Shown piece after piece: positions 1 through 8,549 of a DNA stretch of 53,468 nt. Every line of letters begins with the position of its first letter. Position 1 is the first letter of the stretch. The notes under the pieces were generated by a model. The model did no database searches and had not been told where the DNA came from. It saw only the letters and a program-made list of their open reading frames with translations. Source of the DNA: CAZFDT01 sp964518335. Its GTDB lineage: Bacteria; Planctomycetota; Phycisphaerae; Phycisphaerales; Phycisphaeraceae. The stretch spans positions 1 to 53,468 of the forward strand of contig CAZFDT010000037.1 of assembly GCA_964518335.1 (NCBI GenBank), in the 5' to 3' direction. Both the position numbers and the translations under genes were made by a program.

Positions 1-123
1 CATGACCACAACCCGACTCTCATAACCACTGGCACATAAATCGGGGGCAGATCAGAACGTCTGGAAAGCGGCACCGGCTGTGGGGTTCGGTCGGCGAGGC
101 GTGTGATTCGATGGACACGCTGT

Positions 124-139
124 GTGGGGACGTCCCCAC
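124..139. repeat. 16-bp perfect palindrome
   Basis: The bases GTGGGGACGTCCCCAC read the same on both strands. It sits 23 bp beyond the stop codon of the transposase relic, so it may belong to the right end of that IS element. It could also be an operator, but no promoter or regulated gene is adjacent. The palindrome is seen directly; the role is inference. Confidence 0.4.
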
Positions 140-161
140 GTTTGTGGACGCGCCTCGGGGG

Positions 162-275
162 TTAGTTGAGGCTGGCCTCGACCGCTTCGGGGCTCATGCA
201 GCCTAACGTGCCGTGAAGTCGTTTGCGACCGCAGAACACCTCCAGGCACTCGAAGATCGCTGCGCGGGTATGACG
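162..275 (-). pseudogene. IS3-family transposase C-terminal relic
   Basis: Read on the minus strand, the last ~34 codons before the stop at 162-164 give AAIFECLEVFCGRKRLHGTL followed by GCMSPEAVEASLN. This matches the familiar C-terminus of IS3-family OrfB transposases (AIFEYIEVFYNRxRRHSxLGYxSPExFE). Upstream codons do not continue the integrase core: a neighbouring frame gives FASYPR just before, suggesting a frameshift as well as loss of the catalytic DDE region. It is therefore a dead remnant. The family identity rests on a short but distinctive motif; the catalytic domain and left end are absent from the window. Confidence 0.65.
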
Positions 276-402
276 CAAACACCCGGTGTCGGGCGAAGAG
301 CCTACCTTTCCACACACGTGCAGCCCATCGTGGCCATGCTCGCTCTGCGGACACCAGTGACCTCGCTTGCGATTCGACGCACTTGCCCTCACCATATCCC
401 CC

Positions 403-1452
403 ATGCCCACCCTCGACCCGCCTCTGACGTCGGCCAACTGCATCACCCGCCATCCGCGCAACCCGATCCTGACCGCCGAGGATGTGCCCTATCCCTGCTC
501 GCTGCTGTTCAACGCCGGCGTGTGCAGGTATCAGGGACGCTACGTCATGGTCTTTCGCAATGACTACGGCGCGACTCGAGACCAGTGGGACGCCGGGAAG
601 CGCTTCGACGGCACGAACATCGGCATCGCGTTCAGCCACGACGGCGTGGCCTGGGACGTGCAGCCGCGCCCCTGCATCACGCTCGACCAGGCCAAGCAGC
701 TTGCCCGGCCTCTCTTGGTGTCGCGCGACGCCACCGACGAGGTCACACGCTTCTACGATCCTCGCCTGACCGTCATCGACGGCCACGTGGTGATGTGCTT
801 CGCCGTCGATACGCGACACGGCCTGCGCGGCGGCATCGCCGTCACCGAGGATTTCGACAAGTGGCAGGTCCTCTCGCTGACACAGCCTGACAACCGCAAC
901 ATGGTGCTGTTCCCCGAAACGATCGGCGGACGATTCGTGCGACTGGACCGCCCGATGCCGGTGTACAGCCGCGGCAAAGATCGGTTCGACACCTGGCTCA
1001 GCTCGTCGGCGGACCTGCGCGACTGGGGTGGCCACGAGATGATCCTCGGCGTCGAGGACGTGCCCTTCGCCAACGACAAGGTCGGCCCCGGCGCCCCGCC
1101 GATCAAGACGCCGCGCGGCTGGCTCACCACGTTCCACGCCGTCGATATCGACGCGGCTCGCGGCAAGAACGGTTGGGAAAAGCTCTGGAAAAAGCGCTAC
1201 ACCGCCGGCATCATGCTCCTGGATCTGGACGACCCCCGGAAAGTGGTGGGGCTGTGTCGCACGCCCCTGATCGCGCCCGAAGTGCCGTACGAAACCGACG
1301 GCTTCCGCAATCACGTCGTGTTTCCCGGCGGCATGATCCTCGAAAGCAGCGGCGAGGTGAAGATCTACTACGGCGCGGCCGACACCGTCGAGTGTCTGGC
1401 GACCGCCCACGTCGATGATCTCGTGGCCCTGTGCGAACCGATCAGACGATAG
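403..1452 (+). CDS. GH130 family glycoside phosphorylase/hydrolase
   Basis: Predicted cytoplasmic enzyme of 349 aa acting on beta-mannosidic or related linkages, by phosphorolysis or hydrolysis. The five-bladed beta-propeller family GH130 is recognised from the N-terminal RHPRNPILTAEDVPYPC region, the FNAGV motif (residues 36-40), VMVFRNDYG (48-56), a YDPRLT motif near residue 118, and the closing IYYGAADTVECLATA segment. The frame is open to a TTG at 367, but the ATG at 403 gives a normal family start. No signal peptide is visible. The gene lies 10 bp upstream of an O-antigen-ligase-like gene, so both may belong to one glycan-related operon. Whether it is a phosphorylase or a hydrolase cannot be decided by eye. 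Confidence 0.85.
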   Translation: MPTLDPPLTSANCITRHPRNPILTAEDVPYPCSLLFNAGVCRYQGRYVMVFRNDYGATRDQWDAGKRFDGTNIGIAFSHDGVAWDVQPRPCITLDQAKQLARPLLVSRDATDEVTRFYDPRLTVIDGHVVMCFAVDTRHGLRGGIAVTEDFDKWQVLSLTQPDNRNMVLFPETIGGRFVRLDRPMPVYSRGKDRFDTWLSSSADLRDWGGHEMILGVEDVPFANDKVGPGAPPIKTPRGWLTTFHAVDIDAARGKNGWEKLWKKRYTAGIMLLDLDDPRKVVGLCRTPLIAPEVPYETDGFRNHVVFPGGMILESSGEVKIYYGAADTVECLATAHVDDLVALCEPIRR

Positions 1453-1462
1453 ACTCTTGGGC

Positions 1463-3634
1463 ATGCCCTCCGTTCAGGTGAAGCTCGATGGCCGCACGAC
1501 AGCGCTGTTTATCGTGACGGTGCTCATGCTCGCCGCGGCGCTGCTGGCCTGTGCGGTGCGCATCTCGCCGCAGGTCTATTTCGACGTCGATCCGCGCAGT
1601 CCGTCGGGGCGTCAGCCGGTCACGTCGCTGGGGCCGGCGCCTCAGGCATGGCTGCACGCGGGCGTGGTGGCGCTGGCGGCGTCGGGCATGGCGCTGCACT
1701 TGACCCTGGGCGGACGGGTGCGCTGGGTTTCAGCAGTGCTGGTGTTTGCCGGGGCCGCGGCGTGCGCCTGGCACATGCCCGCGCGGTTCGACGGCATGGT
1801 GCGGGGCGGGGCGTGGATCGCCGCGTCGATGTTGGCGCTGGCTGCGCTGCACCTGGCCGAGCACGCCGTGGTCCGCCGCCTCATCGCCGCCGCGGCGGTC
1901 GCCATGCTTGTGGCGATGGCGATCAAGGCGGGGATGTACGTCTTCGTGGAGCACCCGCAGACGGTGGCCATGTTTCGCCGCGACGAGGCGCAGTTCCTGC
2001 TCGGTCGCGGCTGGAGCGAGGGTTCACCGCAACACCTGCTCTATGTACGTCGTCTGGAGCATCCCGATGCGGTGGGGGCCTTTGGCCTGTCGAACGTGTT
2101 CGCCTCGGTTCTGGCGGCTTTCACGCTCGCCGCCATGGCCGCCGCATGGTGCTGTCGCCGGCATCGCGGCATCGTCGCTGCGTGCGCCGGGTGCATCGCC
2201 TGTGGCTTACTGTCACTTTATCTGACGCACTCCAAGGGCGCGGCGGTCGCCTTGATCGTCGTCGGCGGGTTGCTGGCCATGGCGTTCTCGCGCTGGCGGC
2301 GTGGGCTGCCCGCAGCCGCCTTGGCCTGCACGCTGATTCCCATTGCGATTGTCGCCGTGCGCGGCACGATGGGCCCGCCCGCCGATCACACCGGCGAGCG
2401 AAGCCTTCTCTTTCGCTACCAGTACTGGAAAGCCGTCCCCGCCGTCGTCGCTGAGCATCCGCTGGTGGGCGTCGGACCGGGCGGCTTCAAGGACGCCTAC
2501 CTCCGCGCCAAGGACCCGCTCAACCCCGAGGACGTGACCAGCGTCCATAACGTGTGGATCGACTGGATCGCCATGCTCGGGATCGGCGGTATCGCGTGGT
2601 CGCTGCTGCTGCTGCTGTGGATCTGGCGTGCGGGGCAATGCGCCGCACGCGAGCCTGCGCCCGGCAGTCCGTTGGCTGACACCGATGCCGCGATGGGCCT
2701 GCCGGCGCGCCAGACGCTGGCGATCCTGGCGGTGGCGACCATCGTGTTTGGCGTGCAGTACGTGTATGAGCTGGCCCAGCTCCTGCCTGAGACGGCCATC
2801 GCGTGGATGGTGGGGGTGGTGGCGTTTGTCGGCATCGCCTCGCTGCTGGCCTCGCCGGCGCTCGACCCCCGCTGGCCGCGCGTCGCCCTTTTCGGTGCTG
2901 CAGTGGCCTTTGTGGTTCACAACCAGATCGAGATGACGTTTTACCAGGAGTCGTCGGCGATCCTGGCGTGGTTCTTTGTCGGCGCGGCGGCGGCGGGGGA
3001 GTTCAAGGTCCGTCGGGCCCGCGCCGCCTGGGCGTTGCCCGGCGTGATGGCGGCGGCGGCGATCGTGCTGGCGGCGGCCTACGCCGCACCGGTGCAGCGC
3101 CATCAGGACAAGCTCGCCCGCGCCGTGACGCTGATGCAGGCGCCGCAGACGAGCGTCGCGGCGATCCAGCCTCTCGCCGACGCCGCCGCGATCATGCCCC
3201 GCGACCCCGTGCCCGTGCAGTGGCAGGCGCAGGTGATCCTCGAGCATGCCCCGATCCGGCACGACCGCGACCGCGCCCTGGCCATGATGGATCACGCGGC
3301 GCAACTCCTGAAGGACCGCATCCCACCCGTGGGCGGCGACCTGGGTCTGATGCGCATGCTCGCCCAGGTGTACGCCATGCAGGCCGATCTGACCGGCGAC
3401 GCCGCGCGGTGGGCCCAGGCCATTGCGTGGATGCAGAAACTGGTCGAACGCCAGCCCTACGGCATCCAGGACCGCATGATGCTGGCCGACCTGTGGTGGA
3501 AGACCGGCAATCACGCCGACGCCATGGCCGAGTACCGTCGCTGCCTCAAGCTCAGCGACCAGTCCTACCTCGACCCGTTGCGACAGTTGTCCGACGCCGA
3601 TCGGCGGTTGGTCCGCGAGCGGTTGGAGGAGTGA
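1463..3634 (+). CDS. O-antigen ligase/polymerase-like membrane protein with TPRs
   Basis: A 723-aa integral membrane protein with at least ten hydrophobic segments, followed by a soluble, alpha-helical C-terminal part (from about residue 560) resembling TPRs (MMLADLWWKTGNHADAMAEY near the end). The Wzy_C/O-antigen ligase signature is the periplasmic stretch with SLLFRYQYWKAVPAVVAEHP and then LVGVGPGGFKDAY, followed by VHNVWIDWIAMLG. Such proteins transfer or polymerise undecaprenyl-linked glycans on the outer face of the cytoplasmic membrane. The start at 1463 (MPSVQVKLDG) avoids overlap with the upstream gene, although the frame is open back to 1415. Ligase cannot be separated from Wzy polymerase or a PglL-like protein O-glycosyltransferase by eye. 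Confidence 0.8.
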   Translation: MPSVQVKLDGRTTALFIVTVLMLAAALLACAVRISPQVYFDVDPRSPSGRQPVTSLGPAPQAWLHAGVVALAASGMALHLTLGGRVRWVSAVLVFAGAAACAWHMPARFDGMVRGGAWIAASMLALAALHLAEHAVVRRLIAAAAVAMLVAMAIKAGMYVFVEHPQTVAMFRRDEAQFLLGRGWSEGSPQHLLYVRRLEHPDAVGAFGLSNVFASVLAAFTLAAMAAAWCCRRHRGIVAACAGCIACGLLSLYLTHSKGAAVALIVVGGLLAMAFSRWRRGLPAAALACTLIPIAIVAVRGTMGPPADHTGERSLLFRYQYWKAVPAVVAEHPLVGVGPGGFKDAYLRAKDPLNPEDVTSVHNVWIDWIAMLGIGGIAWSLLLLLWIWRAGQCAAREPAPGSPLADTDAAMGLPARQTLAILAVATIVFGVQYVYELAQLLPETAIAWMVGVVAFVGIASLLASPALDPRWPRVALFGAAVAFVVHNQIEMTFYQESSAILAWFFVGAAAAGEFKVRRARAAWALPGVMAAAAIVLAAAYAAPVQRHQDKLARAVTLMQAPQTSVAAIQPLADAAAIMPRDPVPVQWQAQVILEHAPIRHDRDRALAMMDHAAQLLKDRIPPVGGDLGLMRMLAQVYAMQADLTGDAARWAQAIAWMQKLVERQPYGIQDRMMLADLWWKTGNHADAMAEYRRCLKLSDQSYLDPLRQLSDADRRLVRERLEE

Positions 3635-3655
3635 TCGAGCCACGCCGCGATTAGA

Positions 3656-4270
3656 ATGCATCGCATGCACGAACGCAGGCATATGGTGGTGCTGGTCCAC
3701 GGCCTGGGCGCCCCGGCCATGATGATGCGCCCGATGCAGCACCGCTTCGAGGCCGTGGGTTACGTCACCTGCAACTTCGGCTACCCCAGTCTCGTCGGCG
3801 AGATTCAGCAGCATGGCGGCCGACTCGCCGACGTGCTGGCCGACCTGGCGTCGCGCCGGTCGTTCGAGTCCATTCACCTGGTGACGCACAGCATGGGCGG
3901 GATCGTGACGCGCTGCGCCCTGCAGGCGCGGCTGCCTCCGCAACTGGGCCGCATCGTCATGCTCGCGCCGCCCAACCGTGGCTCGCCCGTGGCCACGCGC
4001 CTGCGACCCCTGGCCGGACGCCTGGTTCGCCCCATCGACCAGCTCTCGCAGCACGCGGGAAGCTGGATCTCGCAACTGCCTTCCATCCCCGGCGTGCAGG
4101 TGGGCGTGATCGCCGGCGCGCAGGATTGGGTTGTCGGCGACAACACGCATCTGCCCGACGAAGCCGACCACATCCTCATCCCCGCATTTCACACGCCCAT
4201 CGTGTGGCAGAGCACCGCCTTCGCCCACGCCCTGCACTTCCTTCGCCACGGGCGATTTGCCCGCTCCTAG
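3656..4270 (+). CDS. Small alpha/beta-hydrolase, lipase-like
   Basis: Predicted 204-aa serine hydrolase. The oxyanion motif HGLG occurs at residues 15-18 and the nucleophile elbow THSMGG places Ser at 79; a downstream Asp in GAQDWVVGD and a His in PAFHTPI are candidates for the other triad members. This layout matches small lipase class 2/PGAP1-like esterases. No signal peptide is present. It starts 21 bp after the ligase-like gene and 46 bp before the CHAT gene, so it could be cotranscribed with either group. Alternative starts lie at 3665 and 3683; no clear Shine-Dalgarno sequence decides between them. The substrate is unknown. Confidence 0.75.
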   Translation: MHRMHERRHMVVLVHGLGAPAMMMRPMQHRFEAVGYVTCNFGYPSLVGEIQQHGGRLADVLADLASRRSFESIHLVTHSMGGIVTRCALQARLPPQLGRIVMLAPPNRGSPVATRLRPLAGRLVRPIDQLSQHAGSWISQLPSIPGVQVGVIAGAQDWVVGDNTHLPDEADHILIPAFHTPIVWQSTAFAHALHFLRHGRFARS

Positions 4271-4316
4271 CCAATGCTACTGGCCAAGTCCCACGGTCTG
4301 TGGGTACACTTGGCGT

Positions 4317-6599
4317 GTGGAAAAGCTCGCTTGTACCTTTCGGTTGGGCTTGGTGCTGGGCGCGATCGTGGTGGCGTCGCTGCTGATGCCGCGCGGTGTC
4401 GCAGCCGACGCGAAGGAGGCGATGGCCCGGGGTGATTTCCTGGCGGCCATCAGCCAACTGCGCCAGGCGCTGGCCGACATACCCGAGGGCGATGCGGCGG
4501 CACGGCTCCACCTGCAACTGGCGTCGGCATACCACGGGCATGGGCAATCCGACCTGGCCATCCACGCGCTGGGCAAAGCGATCGCCATGGGTGCGGGCGA
4601 CACCGTCGCCCGGGCACGTGTCGCCGAGGCCAACGTGTTCACGTGGACTCGCGCGTTCGCCAAGGCCGAGGCGAGCCTGGCGCTGGCACAGCAGTTCAAC
4701 GCCGAACTCGATGACCAGGCCATGGCCGCCGAGATCGACATGGTCACGGGCCTGCTGGAGGCGTCGCGCGGTGCGTTCGTCCCGGCGCGATCGGCATTCG
4801 AGCGGGCCGCGGCCACGGAGGCGGCACCGCTATCGCTGCGTGCGGCGGCGGCGGTCAATGCGGCTCGGGCGGCAGCAAAAGTCGGTGACGTGGACTCGGC
4901 GCGTCGCTGGACGGCCCAGGCTCGTTCGCTTGGCGACAAGCTGGAGGATTCGCACGCCAAGGCGTCCCTGCTTGTCGCCATGGGGTCACTGCAGCAAGTT
5001 GCGTCTGCGGCTGATCGCCATGCAGCGCTGTCGGACGCGGCGGGCGTGGCCCAGCGTCTGAACGACCAGCCCGTGCTGGTGGCTGCCCTGCTGGAGATGG
5101 CCGAGCTTTATACCGCGCAGAATCGCCCTGTCGATGCGCTGCGCCTGACGCGCCGCGCCGCATTCGTCGCGCAGCAGACCGCGCTGCCCGATCTGACCTA
5201 CAAGGCCCAGTGGCAGACCGGTCGTCTGCTGGCGGAGGAGAAAAAGCTCGACGAGGCCATCGCGGCGCTGGCGAGGGCGCTGGACACGGTCGAGTCGATC
5301 CGGCCGGACCTGACCGTGCGATACAGCCCGGTGGCCGACTGGCCGGAGGACGCCACGGAGCCGGCGCCGACGTTTCGCCGTGTGATCGGGCCTCTCTATT
5401 TCGAGCTGGCGGATCTCTATTTTCAGCGTGCCGACAAGCGGGAAGGGAAGGACGCCGAGGACGATCTTCTGGCCGCGCGCGACACCGTCGAGAAGTTCCG
5501 CTCGGCGGAGATCAAGGACTATTTCGACGAGCGGTGCGTCGAACTGGTGACGCGGCAGCGGCGTGCGATCACCGATGTGGGCGAGGGCACGGCGGTGGTG
5601 TACTTTGTGCCGCTGCGCGACCGGCTGGAGATTCTGGTGACGCGGGGCGTGCATCTGCAGCGATTCAAGTCACCGGTCGCCGCCGCCGACCTCGACGCCA
5701 TGGCCGAGCAGTTCCGTCGCCAGGTCGAGACGCGCGGCTCGTATCGGTTCATGGCGCTGGCCCGCAAGCTGCACGATGTGCTCATTGGGCCGATCCTGCC
5801 GGGCCTCAGCGGCGATGTGGACACGCTGGTTTTCGTGCCCGATGGTTCACTGCGCACCGTGCCGATGGCGGCGCTGTACGACGGCAAGACGTTTCTGATC
5901 GAGCGTTACGCCGTGGCAGTGTCGCCGGGCATGGACCTCATGGAGCCGCGGGCGATCAGGCGGCAGAACGTGAAAGTGCTGCTCAGTGGCGTGTCGGAGG
6001 CGCGCAAGATCGATGGCGAGCCTTTTGCGCGACTGCCCTACGTGCCGGGCGAGCTGGACCGGATCGGGCGCGAGTTTGGGGCCACGCCGCTGCTGGACGC
6101 CGACTTCACCGTGCCGCGCGTGCAGGGCGAGGTGGCGCAGTTGCCCTACAACGTGGTCCACATCGCCACGCACGGCGAGTTCCGCAGCGAGGCGGCCGAC
6201 TCGTTCCTGCTGGCATACGACGAGAAAATGACGCTCGACAAACTGGAGCAGATTATCCGGCCGGCCCAGTTCCGCGGCGAGCCGGTGGAATTGCTGACGC
6301 TCTCGGCGTGCCGGACGGCGGCGGGCGACGACCGCGCCGCGCTGGGGTTGGCGGGCGTGGCGATCAAGGCCGGGGCGCGCTCGGCGCTGGCGACTTTGTG
6401 GTACGTCAACGACGAAACGTCGTCGATCGTCGTGTCACGGTTCTACGAGCTGCTCAAGTCCGACCCCTCGCTGTCGAAGGCCCAGGCGCTGCAGCGGGCC
6501 CAGGCCGAACTCATCCGCTTCACCGACGAGGATGGCCGCCCGCACATTCGTCACCCGTCGCTGTGGTCGCCGTACCTCATCATCGGCAACTGGCTGTAG
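4317..6599 (+). CDS. Secreted TPR-CHAT (caspase-like) protein
   Basis: A 760-aa protein starting at GTG 4317, chosen because it exposes a signal peptide (MEKLACTFRLGLVLGAIVVA, then SLLMPRGVAADA). The frame is open further upstream, but that part is antisense-like and overlaps the hydrolase gene. Residues ~35-400 form TPR-like helical repeats. Residues ~425-760 are a CHAT domain with the His of HIATHGEF (His619) and the Cys of LSACRTAAGDD (Cys665), the caspase-type dyad, and the terminal HPSLWSPYLIIGNW motif. The dyad is intact, so protease activity is plausible. It is followed after 6 bp by the CHASE2-cyclase gene. The export signal implies action in the periplasm or at the surface. Confidence 0.88.
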   Translation: MEKLACTFRLGLVLGAIVVASLLMPRGVAADAKEAMARGDFLAAISQLRQALADIPEGDAAARLHLQLASAYHGHGQSDLAIHALGKAIAMGAGDTVARARVAEANVFTWTRAFAKAEASLALAQQFNAELDDQAMAAEIDMVTGLLEASRGAFVPARSAFERAAATEAAPLSLRAAAAVNAARAAAKVGDVDSARRWTAQARSLGDKLEDSHAKASLLVAMGSLQQVASAADRHAALSDAAGVAQRLNDQPVLVAALLEMAELYTAQNRPVDALRLTRRAAFVAQQTALPDLTYKAQWQTGRLLAEEKKLDEAIAALARALDTVESIRPDLTVRYSPVADWPEDATEPAPTFRRVIGPLYFELADLYFQRADKREGKDAEDDLLAARDTVEKFRSAEIKDYFDERCVELVTRQRRAITDVGEGTAVVYFVPLRDRLEILVTRGVHLQRFKSPVAAADLDAMAEQFRRQVETRGSYRFMALARKLHDVLIGPILPGLSGDVDTLVFVPDGSLRTVPMAALYDGKTFLIERYAVAVSPGMDLMEPRAIRRQNVKVLLSGVSEARKIDGEPFARLPYVPGELDRIGREFGATPLLDADFTVPRVQGEVAQLPYNVVHIATHGEFRSEAADSFLLAYDEKMTLDKLEQIIRPAQFRGEPVELLTLSACRTAAGDDRAALGLAGVAIKAGARSALATLWYVNDETSSIVVSRFYELLKSDPSLSKAQALQRAQAELIRFTDEDGRPHIRHPSLWSPYLIIGNWL

Positions 6600-6605
6600 C
6601 CCGCC

Positions 6606-8546
6606 ATGTCGCGCCGCCGCACCATCGAGACGCTGATCGCCTGGGCCATCGTCGCCGCGGTGTTTGTCGTTGTGCTCGCCGCGTGGCGAATGGGGTCACT
6701 GCAGCGATTTGAGTTGATGGTGTACGACCAATGGGTCCGATTGCACGTCGCGCGTGCGCCCGAGGCGGAGCCGTCCGCGGTGTTCGTGTCGATCGAGGAG
6801 GATTATCTTGATGCCCGCAAGGTTCCGGCGGTCACCGACGAGGACCTTGCGGCAGCGATCGAGCGCTTGCGCGATGGGGGAGCCAACGCGATCGGCTTGG
6901 ACCTGGTGCGAAACTTCAGGTACGGCCCCGCCGCTGAGCATGAGCAGCGTTTCTCGCAACTGCTGGCAGGCACGGCCAACGTGTTCGGCGTCGTGTTTGG
7001 CGAGTCGGATGACGACGTGTCGCGTATCCGCACCCCTTCGCATCCGGCGCTGCCCGACGATCGGATCGCGCTCTATAACCTCATCAACGACAATAGGCTC
7101 GATGGCAAGGTCCGCCGCGCCACACTTTCAGCGACATATGGCGGTGAAGAGTACTACACCCTCGGCTACGTCCTGGCCGAGTCGTATCTGCTCGACCGCG
7201 AGGTGTCCATCGGGCTTGCCGACGATGAAGTGTCGGTGCGGGTCGGATCATCGATCTTCAGGCCGATAGCGCGGAACTTCGGTGGCTATGTTGGCAAGGA
7301 CGACGCCGGTTATCAGTTCATGATCGACTACGACCTGCCGAGGCGCAAGGAGTCGTTTCTCAAGCTGATTCGTGGTGAAATAGACCCGGCGACGTGGCAG
7401 GACCGCATCGTCGTCGTGGGCTATGGCGGGGGTGGCAGCAGCACCAAGAAGGACTACGTCGCCACGCCCCTGGACCGCGACGATTTCATGGATGGCCCGA
7501 TGGTGCATGCCATCATCGCTCAGCAGATCGTGCGTGCCGGGCTGACCGGGCGATCGCCGATGCGGGACTGGCCGGAGCGCGCCGAGGTGGCACTGCTGGT
7601 CGCGGCCGTGCTCCTGGGCGGAGCGTCGGGGTCGTTCGTGCGGTCGCCATGGGTGCTGGCGCTCGTGCTGAGCGTGAGCCTGGCGGCGATCATCGGCGGG
7701 TCGGCGTGGCAGTTTGGGCGCGGTGTTTGGGTGCCCGTGGTCCCCGCGTCCCTGGGGCTACTGGCGTCGGGCGCTGCAGTGACCTCCTGGCAGCGCTACC
7801 GCGAGCGGCGGGACCGCATGGTGCTCATGGACCTCTTCGGCCAACACGTGTCCGACCAGGTCGCGGAAAAGATCTGGACCGAGCGCGAGCAGATCCTCAC
7901 CAGTGGCCGGCTCAAGACGGTGGACCTCATCGCCACCTGCATGTTCACCGACCTGCAAGGCTTCACGCGCGTGTCCGAGAGTCTGGGGCCGCAGGGCACG
8001 GTCGATTGGCTCAACCAGTACCTCGACCGCATGGGTCGGCTGGTGATCAAGCACGGCGGGATGATCAACAAGTACATGGGCGACGCGATCATGGCGCTGT
8101 TTGGCGTGCCGCTGCGTCGGCAGACGGACGAGGCGATCGCCGCGGATGCTGTCGCGGCGGTGTCGTGTGCCGTGGCGATGCGCGAGGCGCTGCAGCCGCT
8201 CAACGCCGAGCTGGGCCGGCGCGGTCTGCCCGAGATCACGCTGCGCATTGGCGTGTTCACTGGACCGCTGGTCGCCGGCAGTGTCGGCAGCACGGATCGG
8301 CTCGAATACACCGTGATCGGCGACAGCGTCAACGTCGCCTCGCGGCTGGAAAGCTACGATAAGGCGCTCATGGGAGAGGATGTAGCGCCCCGGCACTGCC
8401 GCGTGTTGATTGGCGAGGAGACCCTCACGCGGCTGGACGACGCATTTATCGCCCCCTTTGTCGCCGAGGACGAGGTACACAACCGCCATAAGCCGGTTAG
8501 AATCCATGCGGTGCTCGGTAAAGTTCAATCCACGATTGGGGGTTAG
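6606..8546 (+). CDS. CHASE2 sensor - class III nucleotidyl cyclase
   Basis: A 646-aa membrane receptor. One TM helix (residues ~9-27) is followed by an extracytoplasmic CHASE2 domain (~30-310), three closely spaced TM helices (~327-393) and a class III cyclase domain (~435-600). Metal-binding Asp residues are seen in MFTDLQGFT (Asp449) and KYMGDAIMALFG (Asp493); the latter motif also holds Lys489, typical of adenine selection. IGDSVNVASRLE provides Asp573, Asn576 and Arg580. A catalytically intact adenylate cyclase making cAMP is therefore likely, although guanylate activity is not excluded. The start is 6 bp after the CHAT stop, and the DUF928-like gene follows 3 bp later, so the three form a tight operon. 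Confidence 0.9.
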   Translation: MSRRRTIETLIAWAIVAAVFVVVLAAWRMGSLQRFELMVYDQWVRLHVARAPEAEPSAVFVSIEEDYLDARKVPAVTDEDLAAAIERLRDGGANAIGLDLVRNFRYGPAAEHEQRFSQLLAGTANVFGVVFGESDDDVSRIRTPSHPALPDDRIALYNLINDNRLDGKVRRATLSATYGGEEYYTLGYVLAESYLLDREVSIGLADDEVSVRVGSSIFRPIARNFGGYVGKDDAGYQFMIDYDLPRRKESFLKLIRGEIDPATWQDRIVVVGYGGGGSSTKKDYVATPLDRDDFMDGPMVHAIIAQQIVRAGLTGRSPMRDWPERAEVALLVAAVLLGGASGSFVRSPWVLALVLSVSLAAIIGGSAWQFGRGVWVPVVPASLGLLASGAAVTSWQRYRERRDRMVLMDLFGQHVSDQVAEKIWTEREQILTSGRLKTVDLIATCMFTDLQGFTRVSESLGPQGTVDWLNQYLDRMGRLVIKHGGMINKYMGDAIMALFGVPLRRQTDEAIAADAVAAVSCAVAMREALQPLNAELGRRGLPEITLRIGVFTGPLVAGSVGSTDRLEYTVIGDSVNVASRLESYDKALMGEDVAPRHCRVLIGEETLTRLDDAFIAPFVAEDEVHNRHKPVRIHAVLGKVQSTIGG

Positions 8547-8549
8547 GCC

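Larger units (their letters stand above)
1..402. other. Left-end spacer without an intact gene
   Basis: No intact gene was found in this stretch. It contains the 3' end of a broken IS3-type transposase on the minus strand and a 16-bp perfect palindrome, GTGGGGACGTCCCCAC, at 124-139. A short sequence resembling the inner end of IS3-family elements (TCCACAAACG read on the minus strand) lies between the palindrome and the transposase stop. The rest, about 276-402, shows nothing recognisable, and no good promoter or Shine-Dalgarno sequence is seen ahead of the GH130 gene at 403. The long minus-strand open frame covering this area and the GH130 gene is an antisense shadow. Confidence 0.5.

Noticed and set aside
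52..1464. A 470-codon open frame on the minus strand
   Set aside because: It is antisense to the clear GH130 gene and encodes no recognisable domain.
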